Notes under the pieces: generated by a model | Told to the model about the DNA's origin: nothing | The model's database searches: none | The model's input: only the letters and a program-made list of their open reading frames with translations | Translations under genes and position numbers: made by a program | Assembly: GCA_029203105.1 (NCBI GenBank) | Contig: CP119318.1 | Location: 2,928,501-2,992,500 of the forward strand | Source of the DNA: Candidatus Kaistia colombiensis | Lineage (GTDB): Bacteria > Pseudomonadota > Alphaproteobacteria > Rhizobiales > Kaistiaceae | Length of the DNA stretch: 64,000 nt | Reading direction: 5' to 3' | Shown: one piece after another, positions 8,569-16,739 of the stretch | Layout: each line of letters opens with the position of its first letter | Position numbering within the stretch: the first letter of the stretch is position 1

Positions 8569-9501
8569 ATGAGCGCGAATGAAGTGTCCAGGGGGCGGGT
8601 CTCGGTGATCGGCCTCGGTTCGATGGGCTATGGCATGGCGCAATCGCTGGCGCGGGGCGGCTTCGCCGTGACCGGGTTCGACACGCGGCCGGCGGTGGTG
8701 GCGAAGTTCGCGGCCGGCCACGGCGCCGGTGCCGCGTCGCTGGCGGAGGCGGCCGCCGGGGCGGACATTCTCGTCATCGTCGTCGTCAATGCGGATCAGA
8801 CGGAGCAGGTGCTGCTGGGCGAGGGCGGCGTGCTGGCCTCGGCCAGGCCGGATGCCGTGATCGTCTCCTGCGCCACCATGGCGCCGGAGCGGGCGCGGGC
8901 GCTCGCCGCCGCCGTCGAGGCGAGTGGACGGCGCTATGTCGACGCGCCGATCTCCGGCGGCGCGACGCGTGCCGCCGAGGGGGCGCTGACCATGCTCGTT
9001 TCGGGCAGTCCGGCGGCGATCGACAAGGCGCGCGCCGCGCTCGACGCCATGTCGGCCAAGCTCTATCTGCTCGGCGACGAGGCGGGCATCGGCGCTTCCT
9101 TCAAGATCGTCAATCAGTTGCTGGCAGGCGTTCACATCGCCGCCGCGTCGGAAGCAATCGTTTTTGCCAAGCGGCTCGGGCTCGACATCGCGAGGGTCTA
9201 TGAGGTGATCACCGCCTCGGCCGGCAATTCCTGGATGTTCGAGAACCGTATGCCGCATGTGCTCGACGGCGATTATTCGCCGAAAAGCGCGGTCGAGATA
9301 TTCACCAAGGACCTCGGCATCATCGCCGACATTTCCCGCAGCGAGAAGTTCGCGACGCCGATTGCATCTTCGGCGCTGCAGATGTTTCTGATGACCGCCG
9401 CCGCCGGAATGGGCAAGGATGACGATGCCTCAGTCGCGCGCCTCTATGCGATGATCGCCGGCATCGACCTGCCCGGCGCACCCGCCTCTGACAAGGACTG
9501 A
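8569..9501 (+). CDS. ltnD: L-threonate dehydrogenase
   Basis: A 310-residue member of the 3-hydroxyisobutyrate dehydrogenase family. It has the N-terminal NAD-binding motif 'VIGLGSMGYGMAQSL', the substrate motif 'YVDAPISGGATRAAEGALTM' near residue 124 and the catalytic lysine in 'GASFKIVNQLL'. In the tetronate pathway LtnD oxidises L-threonate to 2-oxo-tetronate. The specific call depends on its place next to otnI and divergent from otnK-otnC, which together make the full route to dihydroxyacetone phosphate. The related D-erythronate enzyme belongs to another family, which favours threonate as substrate. An otnI gene follows after 7 bases. Confidence 0.9.
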   Translation: MSANEVSRGRVSVIGLGSMGYGMAQSLARGGFAVTGFDTRPAVVAKFAAGHGAGAASLAEAAAGADILVIVVVNADQTEQVLLGEGGVLASARPDAVIVSCATMAPERARALAAAVEASGRRYVDAPISGGATRAAEGALTMLVSGSPAAIDKARAALDAMSAKLYLLGDEAGIGASFKIVNQLLAGVHIAAASEAIVFAKRLGLDIARVYEVITASAGNSWMFENRMPHVLDGDYSPKSAVEIFTKDLGIIADISRSEKFATPIASSALQMFLMTAAAGMGKDDDASVARLYAMIAGIDLPGAPASDKD

Positions 9502-9508
9502 GACTCCG

Positions 9509-10285
9509 ATGCCGCGTTTTGCCGCCAATCTCTCGATGATGTTCAACGAGTGGTCGTTCCTCGATCGCTTCGCCGCCGCCGCCGATGCCGGCTTTGATGC
9601 CGTCGAATTCCTGTTTCCCTATGATTTCTCGCCGGAAGATGTGGCCGGCAAGCTGAAGGCTGCGGGGCTTGAACAGGCGCTGTTCAACCTGCCGCCGGGT
9701 GACTGGGCCGCCGGCGAACGCGGTATCGCGGCGTTGCCGGGACGCCAGGACGAGTTCCGGGCCTCGCTGATGAAGGCGCTCGACTATGCGCTGGCGACGG
9801 GCGTCAGGCGGCTGCACATGATGGCCGGCCTGGCGCCGAGCCATTCGGCCGAGGCGGGCGAGCGCTACCGCGACGCCGTGCGCATGGCCTGCGCGACGAT
9901 GGAGCCGCACGGCATCGACATCGTGCTGGAGCCGATCAACCGGCGCGACATGCCCGGCTATTTCCTGAACGATTTCGACATGGCGGGCGAGATCATCGAC
10001 GAACTCGGCCTGCCCAATCTGAAGCTGCAATACGACATCTACCACCGCCAGATCCTGCATGGCGACGTGACGAAGAGCCTGGAGGAACTGCTGCCGGTCA
10101 TCGGTCACGTCCAGGTCGCCTCGGTGCCGCTGCGCAACGAGCCGGGCACGGGCGAACTGAACGATTTCCGCATTTTCGAACAGCTCGACCGGCTTGGCTA
10201 TGCCGGCTTCGTCGGCTGCGAATACCGCCCGGCCGGCGCGACGCTGGACGGTCTCGGCTGGTTGAAGCAGACGGCGCTGCGCTGA
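9509..10285 (+). CDS. otnI: 2-oxo-tetronate isomerase
   Basis: A 258-residue TIM-barrel protein of the hydroxypyruvate isomerase (Hyi) family, starting 'MPRFAANLSMMFNEWSFLDR'. Metal and catalytic residues are visible in 'DIVLEPINRRDMPGYF' (Glu) and 'LKLQYDIYHRQI' (Asp and His), with a further Glu in 'GFVGCEYRPAG'. It converts 2-oxo-tetronate to 3-oxo-tetronate, linking LtnD to OtnK. It is the last gene of the forward-strand pair and is followed by a hairpin at 10292-10320. Generic hydroxypyruvate isomerase is the alternative, but the neighbours make OtnI much more likely. Confidence 0.9.
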   Translation: MPRFAANLSMMFNEWSFLDRFAAAADAGFDAVEFLFPYDFSPEDVAGKLKAAGLEQALFNLPPGDWAAGERGIAALPGRQDEFRASLMKALDYALATGVRRLHMMAGLAPSHSAEAGERYRDAVRMACATMEPHGIDIVLEPINRRDMPGYFLNDFDMAGEIIDELGLPNLKLQYDIYHRQILHGDVTKSLEELLPVIGHVQVASVPLRNEPGTGELNDFRIFEQLDRLGYAGFVGCEYRPAGATLDGLGWLKQTALR

Positions 10286-10291
10286 ATCCGG

Positions 10292-10320
10292 GACGGGTGC
10301 CGCCAGAGGCGGCGCCCGTC
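10292..10320. terminator. Bidirectional hairpin between otnI and the SMP-30 gene
   Basis: A 13-position stem, GACGGGTGCCGCC pairing with GGCGGCGCCCGTC around AGAG (one T-G wobble), fills the 33-base gap between two convergent genes and reaches the stop of the reverse-strand one. It is strong enough to stop transcription both ways, although there is no long T-run. Confidence 0.6.
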
Positions 10321-11215
10321 ATGCGCCGGCGCCGAACCGATGGCCGGGCAGGCCGCGCACGCCGGCATCGACGGCAAACAGCCCGCCTTCCTGCGGATTG
10401 GCGGCCAGATGCTCGGCCGTCATGGTGAAGCGGGCCGAGGTGACGAACAGGGTCGAGAGATCCGGGCCGCCGAAGGCGCAACTGGTCGGCCACGAGCAGG
10501 GCAGTTCGACGACGCGATCGATTCTGCCATCCGGAGACATGCGGGTCAGGCAGGCTCCGCCCGCCACGCGCGCCGTCCAGATGAAGCCCTCCGCGTCCAT
10601 CGTCGAGCCATCCGGCAGGCCTCGGCCATAGTCCTGCAGGACAGTCTGGCGGTCGGCGAGCGTGCCGTCCGCGCCGATCCGATAGCTATACAGCGCGTTC
10701 TTGGGCGTGTCGGCGGTGACCAGCCGATCGGATGCGGGCCAGACGAAGGTGTTGGTGATGGAAAAGGCGTCGTCGCAAAGGCGCGTCAGCCGGCCATCCG
10801 GGTCATAGCGATAGAGCTGGCCCGTGGCCTCGGGGGCGTCGCGGGGGCTATCGTCCGGGGCGATATTGTTCAGCATCGTCCCGATCCAGAAGCTGCCATC
10901 CGGCCCGACAACGCCTTCGTTCAGGCGATTGGCGGGCATGTCGGGCTCGACTTCGCGGACGGGGACCGGCTCGCCCTGCCAGTCCCAGAGGCAGATGTTG
11001 CGCTCCATTCCGACAATCGCGCCGCCATCGGCGCGCAGGCCGATCGACGTCGGACGACCGGCCAACCGCCAGATCCGGTGGTCGCCGGTCGCCGGATCGA
11101 AGGCGTGGATCCGCCGCCCGATGATGTCGACCCAACTCAGGCGCTGGCGGGCTGCATCCCAGACGATGCTTTCGCCCACGCTGTCCGCAGCATCGAGAAC
11201 AAGGCTGACTGTCAT
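10319..11215 (-). CDS. SMP-30/gluconolactonase family sugar lactonase
   Basis: A 298-residue six-bladed beta-propeller lactonase. Metal-ligand regions of the family are seen in 'VGESIVWDAARQRLSWVDI' (Glu), 'SITNTFVWPASDRL' (Asn) and 'GLPDGSTMDAEGFIW' (Asp). It hydrolyses a sugar lactone to the open aldonic acid. It is the last gene of the reverse-strand operon after an SDR dehydrogenase, an ABC importer and an enolase-superfamily dehydratase, which places it at step two of an oxidise-open-dehydrate pathway. The sugar is not identified by sequence. Confidence 0.9.
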   Translation of the reverse strand: MTVSLVLDAADSVGESIVWDAARQRLSWVDIIGRRIHAFDPATGDHRIWRLAGRPTSIGLRADGGAIVGMERNICLWDWQGEPVPVREVEPDMPANRLNEGVVGPDGSFWIGTMLNNIAPDDSPRDAPEATGQLYRYDPDGRLTRLCDDAFSITNTFVWPASDRLVTADTPKNALYSYRIGADGTLADRQTVLQDYGRGLPDGSTMDAEGFIWTARVAGGACLTRMSPDGRIDRVVELPCSWPTSCAFGGPDLSTLFVTSARFTMTAEHLAANPQEGGLFAVDAGVRGLPGHRFGAGA

Positions 11216-11263
11216 GGCTGTACCTGTTGGAGGAAAGCGCGGGGCGGAGCGGGCGGTGCGCCG

Positions 11264-11971
11264 CTACCAGCCTCCGTCGACGGCGATGTTCTGGCCCGAA
11301 ATCATCCGGGCGGCGTCCGAGCTCAGGAAGACGGCCAGATCGGCGATGTCTTCGGGCTGGACGCGCGACTTGAGGCTCTGCTGCTTCAGGACCCAGTCCT
11401 GAAACTCCTGCAGCCGGTCGGCGAACACCCGGTCCTCGGCCTCGGATACCACCGCGCCCGGCGAGATCGCGTTCACCGTGATCGAGTATTTGCCGAGTTC
11501 CCGCGCGAACGCCTTGGTCAGGCCCAGCATCGCTCCCTTGGAGGCGACATAGGGGACGTAGCCGTCCCATTGGCCGTTCAGCGTGATCGAGGTCAGGTTG
11601 AGGATCCGTCCCCACTGCCTGGCCTTCATGCCGGCGGCGCAGGCGCGGGTCAGGGCGAAAGCGGCCGAGGAGTTGACCCGGATCTGGTCTTCGTATTCCT
11701 GCAGGCTGAATTCGTCATGCGGCTTGTTGATGATCAGCGCCGCATTGTTGATCAGGATGTCGACAGGGCGATCGAGCGCGGCAATGGCTGCTTCGGCCCC
11801 CGCGAGATCGTTCAGATCCACCCCGAGCCAGCCCATGCCGGGAAGCGGCTCCGCCTCCGGCCGATCCAGTACGGTCACCGTGGCGCCCGCCGCGGCGAAT
11901 TTCCTGGCCATCGCGCTTCCGATGGTCCCCAGTCCGCCCGTGATGAGGGCGTGTCTTCCCGAAATCGTCAT
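11264..11971 (-). CDS. SDR-family sugar dehydrogenase
   Basis: A 235-residue classical short-chain dehydrogenase. It has the cofactor motif 'ITGGLGTIGSAMA', 'LINNAAL', the catalytic 'LTSITL...PYVASKG' (Ser, Tyr, Lys) and a C-terminal 'GQNIAVDGGW'. The ATG at 11971 follows GAGGGG; a longer frame upstream lies inside the ABC ATPase gene. It lies between the ABC ATPase and the lactonase, so it probably oxidises the imported sugar or its lactol to a lactone. Asp in 'VLDRPE' after the second strand suggests NAD rather than NADP. Confidence 0.88.
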   Translation of the reverse strand: MTISGRHALITGGLGTIGSAMARKFAAAGATVTVLDRPEAEPLPGMGWLGVDLNDLAGAEAAIAALDRPVDILINNAALIINKPHDEFSLQEYEDQIRVNSSAAFALTRACAAGMKARQWGRILNLTSITLNGQWDGYVPYVASKGAMLGLTKAFARELGKYSITVNAISPGAVVSEAEDRVFADRLQEFQDWVLKQQSLKSRVQPEDIADLAVFLSSDAARMISGQNIAVDGGW

Positions 11972-11981
11972 GGCGCGCCCC

Positions 11982-12731
11982 TCACAATACGTCGTGGACT
12001 TCTTCGATCGATGTCTCGGAGATCGGCTTGTCCAGCACGACCTTGCCCAACGCCATTGCGACGACGCGGTCGCAGCAAGCAAAGACGTGGTGCATGTTGT
12101 GGCTGATGAAGATGCCGGTCACGTTCTGCTCCTTCAGCGATTTGACGAAGCCGATCACCTTGGTCGTCTCCTTCACCGACAGATGGTTGGTCGGTTCGTC
12201 GAGGATCATGACCTTGGACTTGAAGTGCATGGCGCGGGCGATCGCGACGCCCTGCCTCTGTCCACCGGACAGCTCTCCGACCAGCGCGTCGGGCGAACGG
12301 AGGTGCAAGTCGACATTGGCGATGGCGGCAACGCTCTCGGTGCGCATCCGCGACTCGTCCAGCAGGCCGACCCCCATGAACGCCGCCTTCATCGGCTCGC
12401 GGCCGATGAACATGTTGCGGGCGATGCTCATGTTGGGGACCATCGAATTATACTGGTAGATGGTCTCGATGCCGAGGTTCATGGCGTCGCGCGGCTTGTT
12501 GATCTCGGCCCGGCGCCCCTCGACGAAGATCTCGCCTTCGTCCTTCGGATGCAGACCAGCCAGAATGGAGATCAGCGTCGATTTTCCGGCGCCGTTGTCA
12601 CCGACCAGGCCGACGGCCTCGTTGCGCTTGAAGTCGAGGCTCACCCCCTTCAGGGCGTGGACGCCCGAATACCATTTGTGGAGGTTGCGGACCGAGATGA
12701 TCGGCTGTTCGTCCTTGGTTCCAGCGGTCAT
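11982..12731 (-). CDS. Sugar ABC transporter ATP-binding protein (single domain)
   Basis: A 249-residue ATPase with Walker A 'GLVGDNGAGKSTL', signature 'GELSGGQRQGVAIARA', Walker B 'KVMILDEPTNHLS' and switch 'FISHNMHHV'. Unlike RbsA it has one nucleotide-binding domain, as in FrcA-type fructose importers, so it should dimerise. Its start overlaps the permease stop by 4 bases. The operon order is binding protein, permease, ATPase, SDR, lactonase. Confidence 0.93.
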   Translation of the reverse strand: MTAGTKDEQPIISVRNLHKWYSGVHALKGVSLDFKRNEAVGLVGDNGAGKSTLISILAGLHPKDEGEIFVEGRRAEINKPRDAMNLGIETIYQYNSMVPNMSIARNMFIGREPMKAAFMGVGLLDESRMRTESVAAIANVDLHLRSPDALVGELSGGQRQGVAIARAMHFKSKVMILDEPTNHLSVKETTKVIGFVKSLKEQNVTGIFISHNMHHVFACCDRVVAMALGKVVLDKPISETSIEEVHDVL

Positions 12732-13714
12732 CGTGCAGTCTCCACCTTCATGGCGCGGCCGCGCTTGCGAAGCCACGAATTGCCGACGACGGCCAGGATC
12801 GTCAGGGCGCCGATCGCGAACTTGAACCAGTTGCCATTGACCTGGCTCAGCACCATGCCGTTGTCGATGACGCGGATCAGGATCGCGCCGACGATGCCGC
12901 CGACGATCGAGCCGATCCCGCCCAGGAGCGAGGTCCCGCCGATGACGGCGGCGGCCACGGCGGCAAGCTCCAGGCCTTCGCCGATGGAGGGCAGCGGCGA
13001 GCCGAGGCGCAGCACCTGGATCGTTCCGGCGAGCCCGGCGAGCACGGAGCAGATCATGAAACAGGCGATCTTCACCTTGGCCGCCGGTATGCCCATGGCA
13101 TTGGCCGCCGGCAGAAAGCCGCCGGTCGCCCGCACCCAATTGCCGAAGTTGGTCTTGGAGAGCAGCAGGCTGACGAGAACAGCGATGGCGACGAACCACA
13201 GGAACGAAGCGCGGAAAAGGTTGCCGGGGCCGACGAATTCGACGAACAGCCACATCGGGATTTCGCCCGTCTTCAGGCGCGGCGGGAAGCCGCCCGAGAT
13301 GACGATGGTCAACGAGCGCGCCATGAACAGCATGCCGAGCGTCGTGATGAAGGAGGGGATGGCGAAGCGGATCGTCAGCCAGCCATTGACGAAGCCGATG
13401 GCGGCGCAGACCAGCAGGCCCGTCAGCATGGCCGGCCAGAAGCCCCAGCCCATCGTCATCAGCACCGCCATCGTCATCGGGCTGAGGGCAAAGACGGAGC
13501 CGACGGACAGATCGAATTCGCCGCAGATCATCAGCAACGTGACGCCGATGGCCACCAGGGCCATTTCCGGCATCAGGCCGAGCATGCCACGCATGTTGGC
13601 AACGCCAAGGAACACGCCCTGCGACATCACCTGAAAGAACAGGATCAGGCAGATCAGCAGCAGGCCAGCCGCAAGTTCGGGCTTTTGCAGTGATATTTTT
13701 AGAAGCCGTCTCAT
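12728..13714 (-). CDS. Ribose-type sugar ABC transporter permease
   Basis: A 328-residue membrane protein of the BPD_transp_2 family. It has 'GVTLLMICGEFDLSVGSVFA' near residue 75 and 'AAAVIGGTSLLGGIGSIVGG' near residue 265, the conserved loops of FrcC/RbsC permeases. The ATG at 13714 is preceded by AAGGAA; a 14-residue extension to 13756 is unlikely. It works with the single-domain ATPase and the binding protein on either side of it. Confidence 0.92.
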   Translation of the reverse strand: MRRLLKISLQKPELAAGLLLICLILFFQVMSQGVFLGVANMRGMLGLMPEMALVAIGVTLLMICGEFDLSVGSVFALSPMTMAVLMTMGWGFWPAMLTGLLVCAAIGFVNGWLTIRFAIPSFITTLGMLFMARSLTIVISGGFPPRLKTGEIPMWLFVEFVGPGNLFRASFLWFVAIAVLVSLLLSKTNFGNWVRATGGFLPAANAMGIPAAKVKIACFMICSVLAGLAGTIQVLRLGSPLPSIGEGLELAAVAAAVIGGTSLLGGIGSIVGGIVGAILIRVIDNGMVLSQVNGNWFKFAIGALTILAVVGNSWLRKRGRAMKVETAR

Positions 13715-13741
13715 CGCGGCAGTTCCTTTTCGTCGGGCAGG

Positions 13742-13772
13742 TCCCGCAGGCGGCACGAGGCTGCCTGCGGGA
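13742..13772 (-). other. Intercistronic hairpin between binding protein and permease
   Basis: A perfect 10-bp inverted repeat (TCCCGCAGGC and GCCTGCGGGA, 11-base loop) fills most of the gap between the binding-protein stop and the permease start on the reverse strand. Position and strength fit an mRNA-stabilising or attenuating hairpin that raises binding-protein output relative to the permease. Confidence 0.6.
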
Positions 13773-13784
13773 TGTCAGGTGCGG

Positions 13785-14762
13785 TTAGCGAAGACCTTTG
13801 GCGGCCAGTTCCATGACGCCGTCGGCATCGGCGGCTTTGACAATGCCCTGGCCGGTGTCGACGTTGGCGGGCGCCAGACCGAAGTTCTTGTTCAGGTAGA
13901 CCATCATCACCGGCATGAAGCCCTGCATGTAGGGCTGCTGGTCGACCTCGACCTGGATGTAGCCCTTCTGCATCTGCTCGACGGCTTCGGGAACGAGGTC
14001 GAAGCCTCCCAGCAGCACCTTGCCGGGTGCATCGCCGCGATCGGCCAGAACCCGGGCGACGCCGGCGTGCCAGAAGCCCGTGTCGAAGTAGGCGGTTGTG
14101 TCCGGATGGGCCGCGAGATAGGCGCCGACGCGATCCGAGGTGATGGCGAGGTCGGTGCCGCTATCGATCTTTTCCCAGCTGATGTCGCGTCCGGAAGACT
14201 TCTTGTAGTCTTCGAGGAAGTTGATCACGCCCTGGCCGCGCTGCTCGGACCAGTTCTGGCCGGGAGCCGAAATGCCCATCAGCACCTTGATCGGTCCTTC
14301 GGCCGGGAAATTGGCGGACTGCGCCTTGCCGAGCGAGTAGCCGGCGGCGAGGAAGCCCTGGCCGACAAAGGCCTGGCGCGCATTGCCGTTCGCGCCTTCC
14401 AGATCGTCCACGTTGACGCCGATCACGACGATGCCGGCATCGCGGGCGCGCTGGATCACGTCATCCAGGGCGGTGTTGTCGACGATGGTCGTCAGGATCG
14501 CCGTGGGCTTCTGCGCCAGCGCCGCTTCCAGATTGGACAGCTGTTCGGGAACGGAGCCCTCCGTCTGGGTGAACAGCATTTGGCAATTGGCCGAAACCTT
14601 GGCGCAGGCGTCGTCGTAGCCCTTCTTGGCGGCCTGCCAGAACGTGTTGGAGGCCGAGGAATGGACGGCGAAGACGATGTCGAGCTTTTCTTCGGCCATC
14701 GCCATGCCGGAGACGGTCGTCAACAGGGCGGCCGCGAGTGCCGTTGTCTTCAGTTTCATCAT
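13785..14762 (-). CDS. Periplasmic sugar-binding protein of an ABC importer
   Basis: A 325-residue ribose-class binding protein with a clear signal peptide ending 'GMAMAEEKLDI'. The mature protein starts with 'VFAVHSSASNTFWQAAKKG' and has 'AILTTIVDNTALDDVIQRA' and 'GIVVIGVNVDDL', typical of D-ribose/fructose binding proteins. It has a good GGAG site before the ATG. It is coupled to the FrcA/FrcC-like ATPase and permease downstream. Upstream, the dehydratase gene belongs to the same operon, so the ligand is probably the substrate of the dehydrogenase-lactonase-dehydratase route. Confidence 0.92.
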   Translation of the reverse strand: MMKLKTTALAAALLTTVSGMAMAEEKLDIVFAVHSSASNTFWQAAKKGYDDACAKVSANCQMLFTQTEGSVPEQLSNLEAALAQKPTAILTTIVDNTALDDVIQRARDAGIVVIGVNVDDLEGANGNARQAFVGQGFLAAGYSLGKAQSANFPAEGPIKVLMGISAPGQNWSEQRGQGVINFLEDYKKSSGRDISWEKIDSGTDLAITSDRVGAYLAAHPDTTAYFDTGFWHAGVARVLADRGDAPGKVLLGGFDLVPEAVEQMQKGYIQVEVDQQPYMQGFMPVMMVYLNKNFGLAPANVDTGQGIVKAADADGVMELAAKGLR

Positions 14763-14789
14763 GATTGCTCCTCCCGAGCGTTGGTTGTC

Positions 14790-15995
14790 CTAGAGTGACG
14801 TCGCGTCCGAGATCTTGCGGGTGACCGAATAGGTCCGCTCCAGATCCGGATGCAGTTCCATTCCCAGCCCCGGGCCCGGCGGGACGGTGATCATGCCGTT
14901 CTTGACCTCCGGCAGCGCGGTCACGAGGTCGCGATACCAGGTGCGGTAGAAGGCGCGTACGCTTTCCTGAACCAGCGCATTGGGGGCATTCAGGGAAAGA
15001 TGGGTGGATGCGCACAGGACCACCGGGCCGGTGCAGTCATGCGGTGCGATCGGAAGGTGCCAGGCCTCGGCCATCGAGGCGATCTTGCGCGCCTCGGACA
15101 GCCCGCCACACCAGCTCAGATCGAGCATCACGATGCCGGCGGCGCCGGTTTCCAGAAGATCGCGGAAGCCCCAACGCGAGCCCAGCGTTTCCGAAGCGGA
15201 AATCGGCGCGGGCGAAACGTCGGCGTAGCGGGACAGGCTCGAAAGGCTGTCCATCTTGATCGGGTCTTCGTGCCAGAAGGTCCGGAAGGGCTCCAGCGCC
15301 TTGGCGATCTGCATCGCCGGCAGCAATTGCCACATCGAATGGAATTCGACCATGATTTCCATCCGGTCGCCGACCGCGTTGCGGATTTTCTCGAATGGGA
15401 CCAGCGCCTGCTTCAGATCTTCCGTCGAGATATACTGACCGCGGGATTTTTCGGCGGCGACATCGAACGGCCAGATCTTCATCGCCGTGATGCCGTCTTC
15501 CAGCAGGGAGTGCGCCAGCTCGTCGGCGCGATGCAGGAAGCCGTTCAGGTCGTCATAGTTCCGGTGACCGCCGCCGAGATCGTAGTTGCTCGTCGTCTGA
15601 CCGGTGGCCTTCTTGATGTATTCGGTGCCGGCGCAGGTGTTGTAGGTGCGGATTTCGCGACGGGTGAAGCCGCCAAGAAGCTGCGCGACTGGCTGGTTCA
15701 CCGCCTTGCCGAACAAATCCCAGAGCGCGATGTCGAAGGCTGAATTGCCACGCACTTCGGCGCCGGAGGAGCGGAAGCCGAGATAGCCGACCAGGTCGCC
15801 CGACAGCTTGTCGATCTCGAGCGGATCGCGGCCGATGACGCGCGGGGCGATATACTCATGGACGTGCGCTTCGACCGTCGCGGCGCCGAAGAAGGTCTCT
15901 CCCAGACCAACCAAACCTTCGTCCGTATGTACCTGTACCCACAGCAGATTGGGCCGTTCGGCAATTCGAACCGTCTCGATCGCAGTTATTTTCAT
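14790..15995 (-). CDS. Mandelate racemase/enolase-superfamily sugar-acid dehydratase
   Basis: A 401-residue enolase-superfamily enzyme. The N-terminal capping domain starts 'MKITAIETVRIAERPNLLWV'. Metal ligands fit 'IMVEFHSMW' (Glu), 'FWHEDPIK' (Glu) and 'ISASETLG' (Glu). Acid/base candidates are the His of 'EFH' and the His of 'PIAPHDCTGP', the paired-histidine layout known from galactonate-type dehydratases. It probably removes water from an aldonic acid to give a 2-keto-3-deoxy acid. The ATG at 15995 follows GAGGAA and lies 7 bases after the GntR gene. The exact acid is not known. Confidence 0.87.
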   Translation of the reverse strand: MKITAIETVRIAERPNLLWVQVHTDEGLVGLGETFFGAATVEAHVHEYIAPRVIGRDPLEIDKLSGDLVGYLGFRSSGAEVRGNSAFDIALWDLFGKAVNQPVAQLLGGFTRREIRTYNTCAGTEYIKKATGQTTSNYDLGGGHRNYDDLNGFLHRADELAHSLLEDGITAMKIWPFDVAAEKSRGQYISTEDLKQALVPFEKIRNAVGDRMEIMVEFHSMWQLLPAMQIAKALEPFRTFWHEDPIKMDSLSSLSRYADVSPAPISASETLGSRWGFRDLLETGAAGIVMLDLSWCGGLSEARKIASMAEAWHLPIAPHDCTGPVVLCASTHLSLNAPNALVQESVRAFYRTWYRDLVTALPEVKNGMITVPPGPGLGMELHPDLERTYSVTRKISDATSL

Positions 15996-16002
15996 GGATT
16001 CC

Positions 16003-16710
16003 TCAGGAGAGTCCCGCCGACAGAAGGGCGCGTACGCTTTCGTCAAAATGGACGGCCATTGCTGAAACGGCCTGCTGTGGATCGCCCGCGGCCACGGCCC
16101 GGGCGATCTGTTCATGGGTCGCAATCATCGCTTCGCGCGCTTCATGCGTTGTTCGGCTCTTCCAGCCGATCGGCCAGGTCTGCCGGGCGATGCCCTGGAA
16201 GGCGCCGACGATCAGAGCGAAGACCGGGTTCTTCGACGCCTTAGCAAGCGCCCTGTGAAAGGCCAGGTCGTGCTCCATCAACTGGTCCGGATCCAGGATC
16301 GAGGCCCGCATCGCCGCCGCCTCGGCGATGATCTCGGCCGCTTCCGCGTCGCTGCGCCGGATGGAGGCGAGCGTCACGATCCGCGTCTCGATCGTCCGGC
16401 GCACATCGTAGATCTGCTGCACGTTGATCTGGTCGGTGTGCACGCCGTGCTCGATGATCAGCGACATCGCGCCGTGATCGATCGGCGAGACGGTCGCGCG
16501 CTTGCCGGTGGCAAGCTCGATGATCTGCATCGCGGCGAGCGACCGGAAAGCCTCCCGGACGACGGTGCGCGAGACGTTCAGTTCCTTGGACAGCGTCGCT
16601 TCCGACGGCAGCCGGTCACCCGGCATCAGGTCGTTTTCGCGGATGTGGCGGGTGATGGCGCCAATGGCGTCGCCCACCAATCCTCCGCCATTCACTCGAT
16701 TAGGCTGCAT
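16003..16710 (-). CDS. GntR-family regulator (FadR subfamily, FCD domain)
   Basis: A 235-residue regulator. It has an N-terminal winged helix ('MPGDRLPSEATLSKELNVSR' then 'TVVREAFRSL') and a C-terminal FCD domain with the metal/ligand histidine pattern 'DLAFHRALAKASKN' and 'HEQIARAV'. It is the first gene of the reverse-strand operon. A perfect inverted repeat, ACCTGT-ATG-ACAGGT, sits 15 bases upstream of its start, as expected for autoregulation by a FadR-type protein. The inducer is likely a sugar acid from the pathway it controls. Confidence 0.92.
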   Translation of the reverse strand: MQPNRVNGGGLVGDAIGAITRHIRENDLMPGDRLPSEATLSKELNVSRTVVREAFRSLAAMQIIELATGKRATVSPIDHGAMSLIIEHGVHTDQINVQQIYDVRRTIETRIVTLASIRRSDAEAAEIIAEAAAMRASILDPDQLMEHDLAFHRALAKASKNPVFALIVGAFQGIARQTWPIGWKSRTTHEAREAMIATHEQIARAVAAGDPQQAVSAMAVHFDESVRALLSAGLS

Positions 16711-16724
16711 GCCGAAACCCTCTT

Positions 16725-16739
16725 ACCTGTATGACAGGT
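16725..16739. promoter_or_regulatory. GntR-type operator upstream of the sugar-acid operon
   Basis: A perfect palindrome ACCTGT-ATG-ACAGGT lies just upstream of the GntR start, and a further half-site, GACCTGT, follows at 16748-16754. Such short spaced palindromes with GT/AC cores are typical targets of FadR-subfamily GntR proteins. It probably controls the whole operon from 16710 down to 10319. Confidence 0.65.

Noticed and set aside
10340..13634. Two forward open frames of 588 and 683 codons
   Set aside because: They are antisense to the lactonase, SDR, ATPase and permease genes, all of which carry catalytic or binding motifs on the reverse strand.
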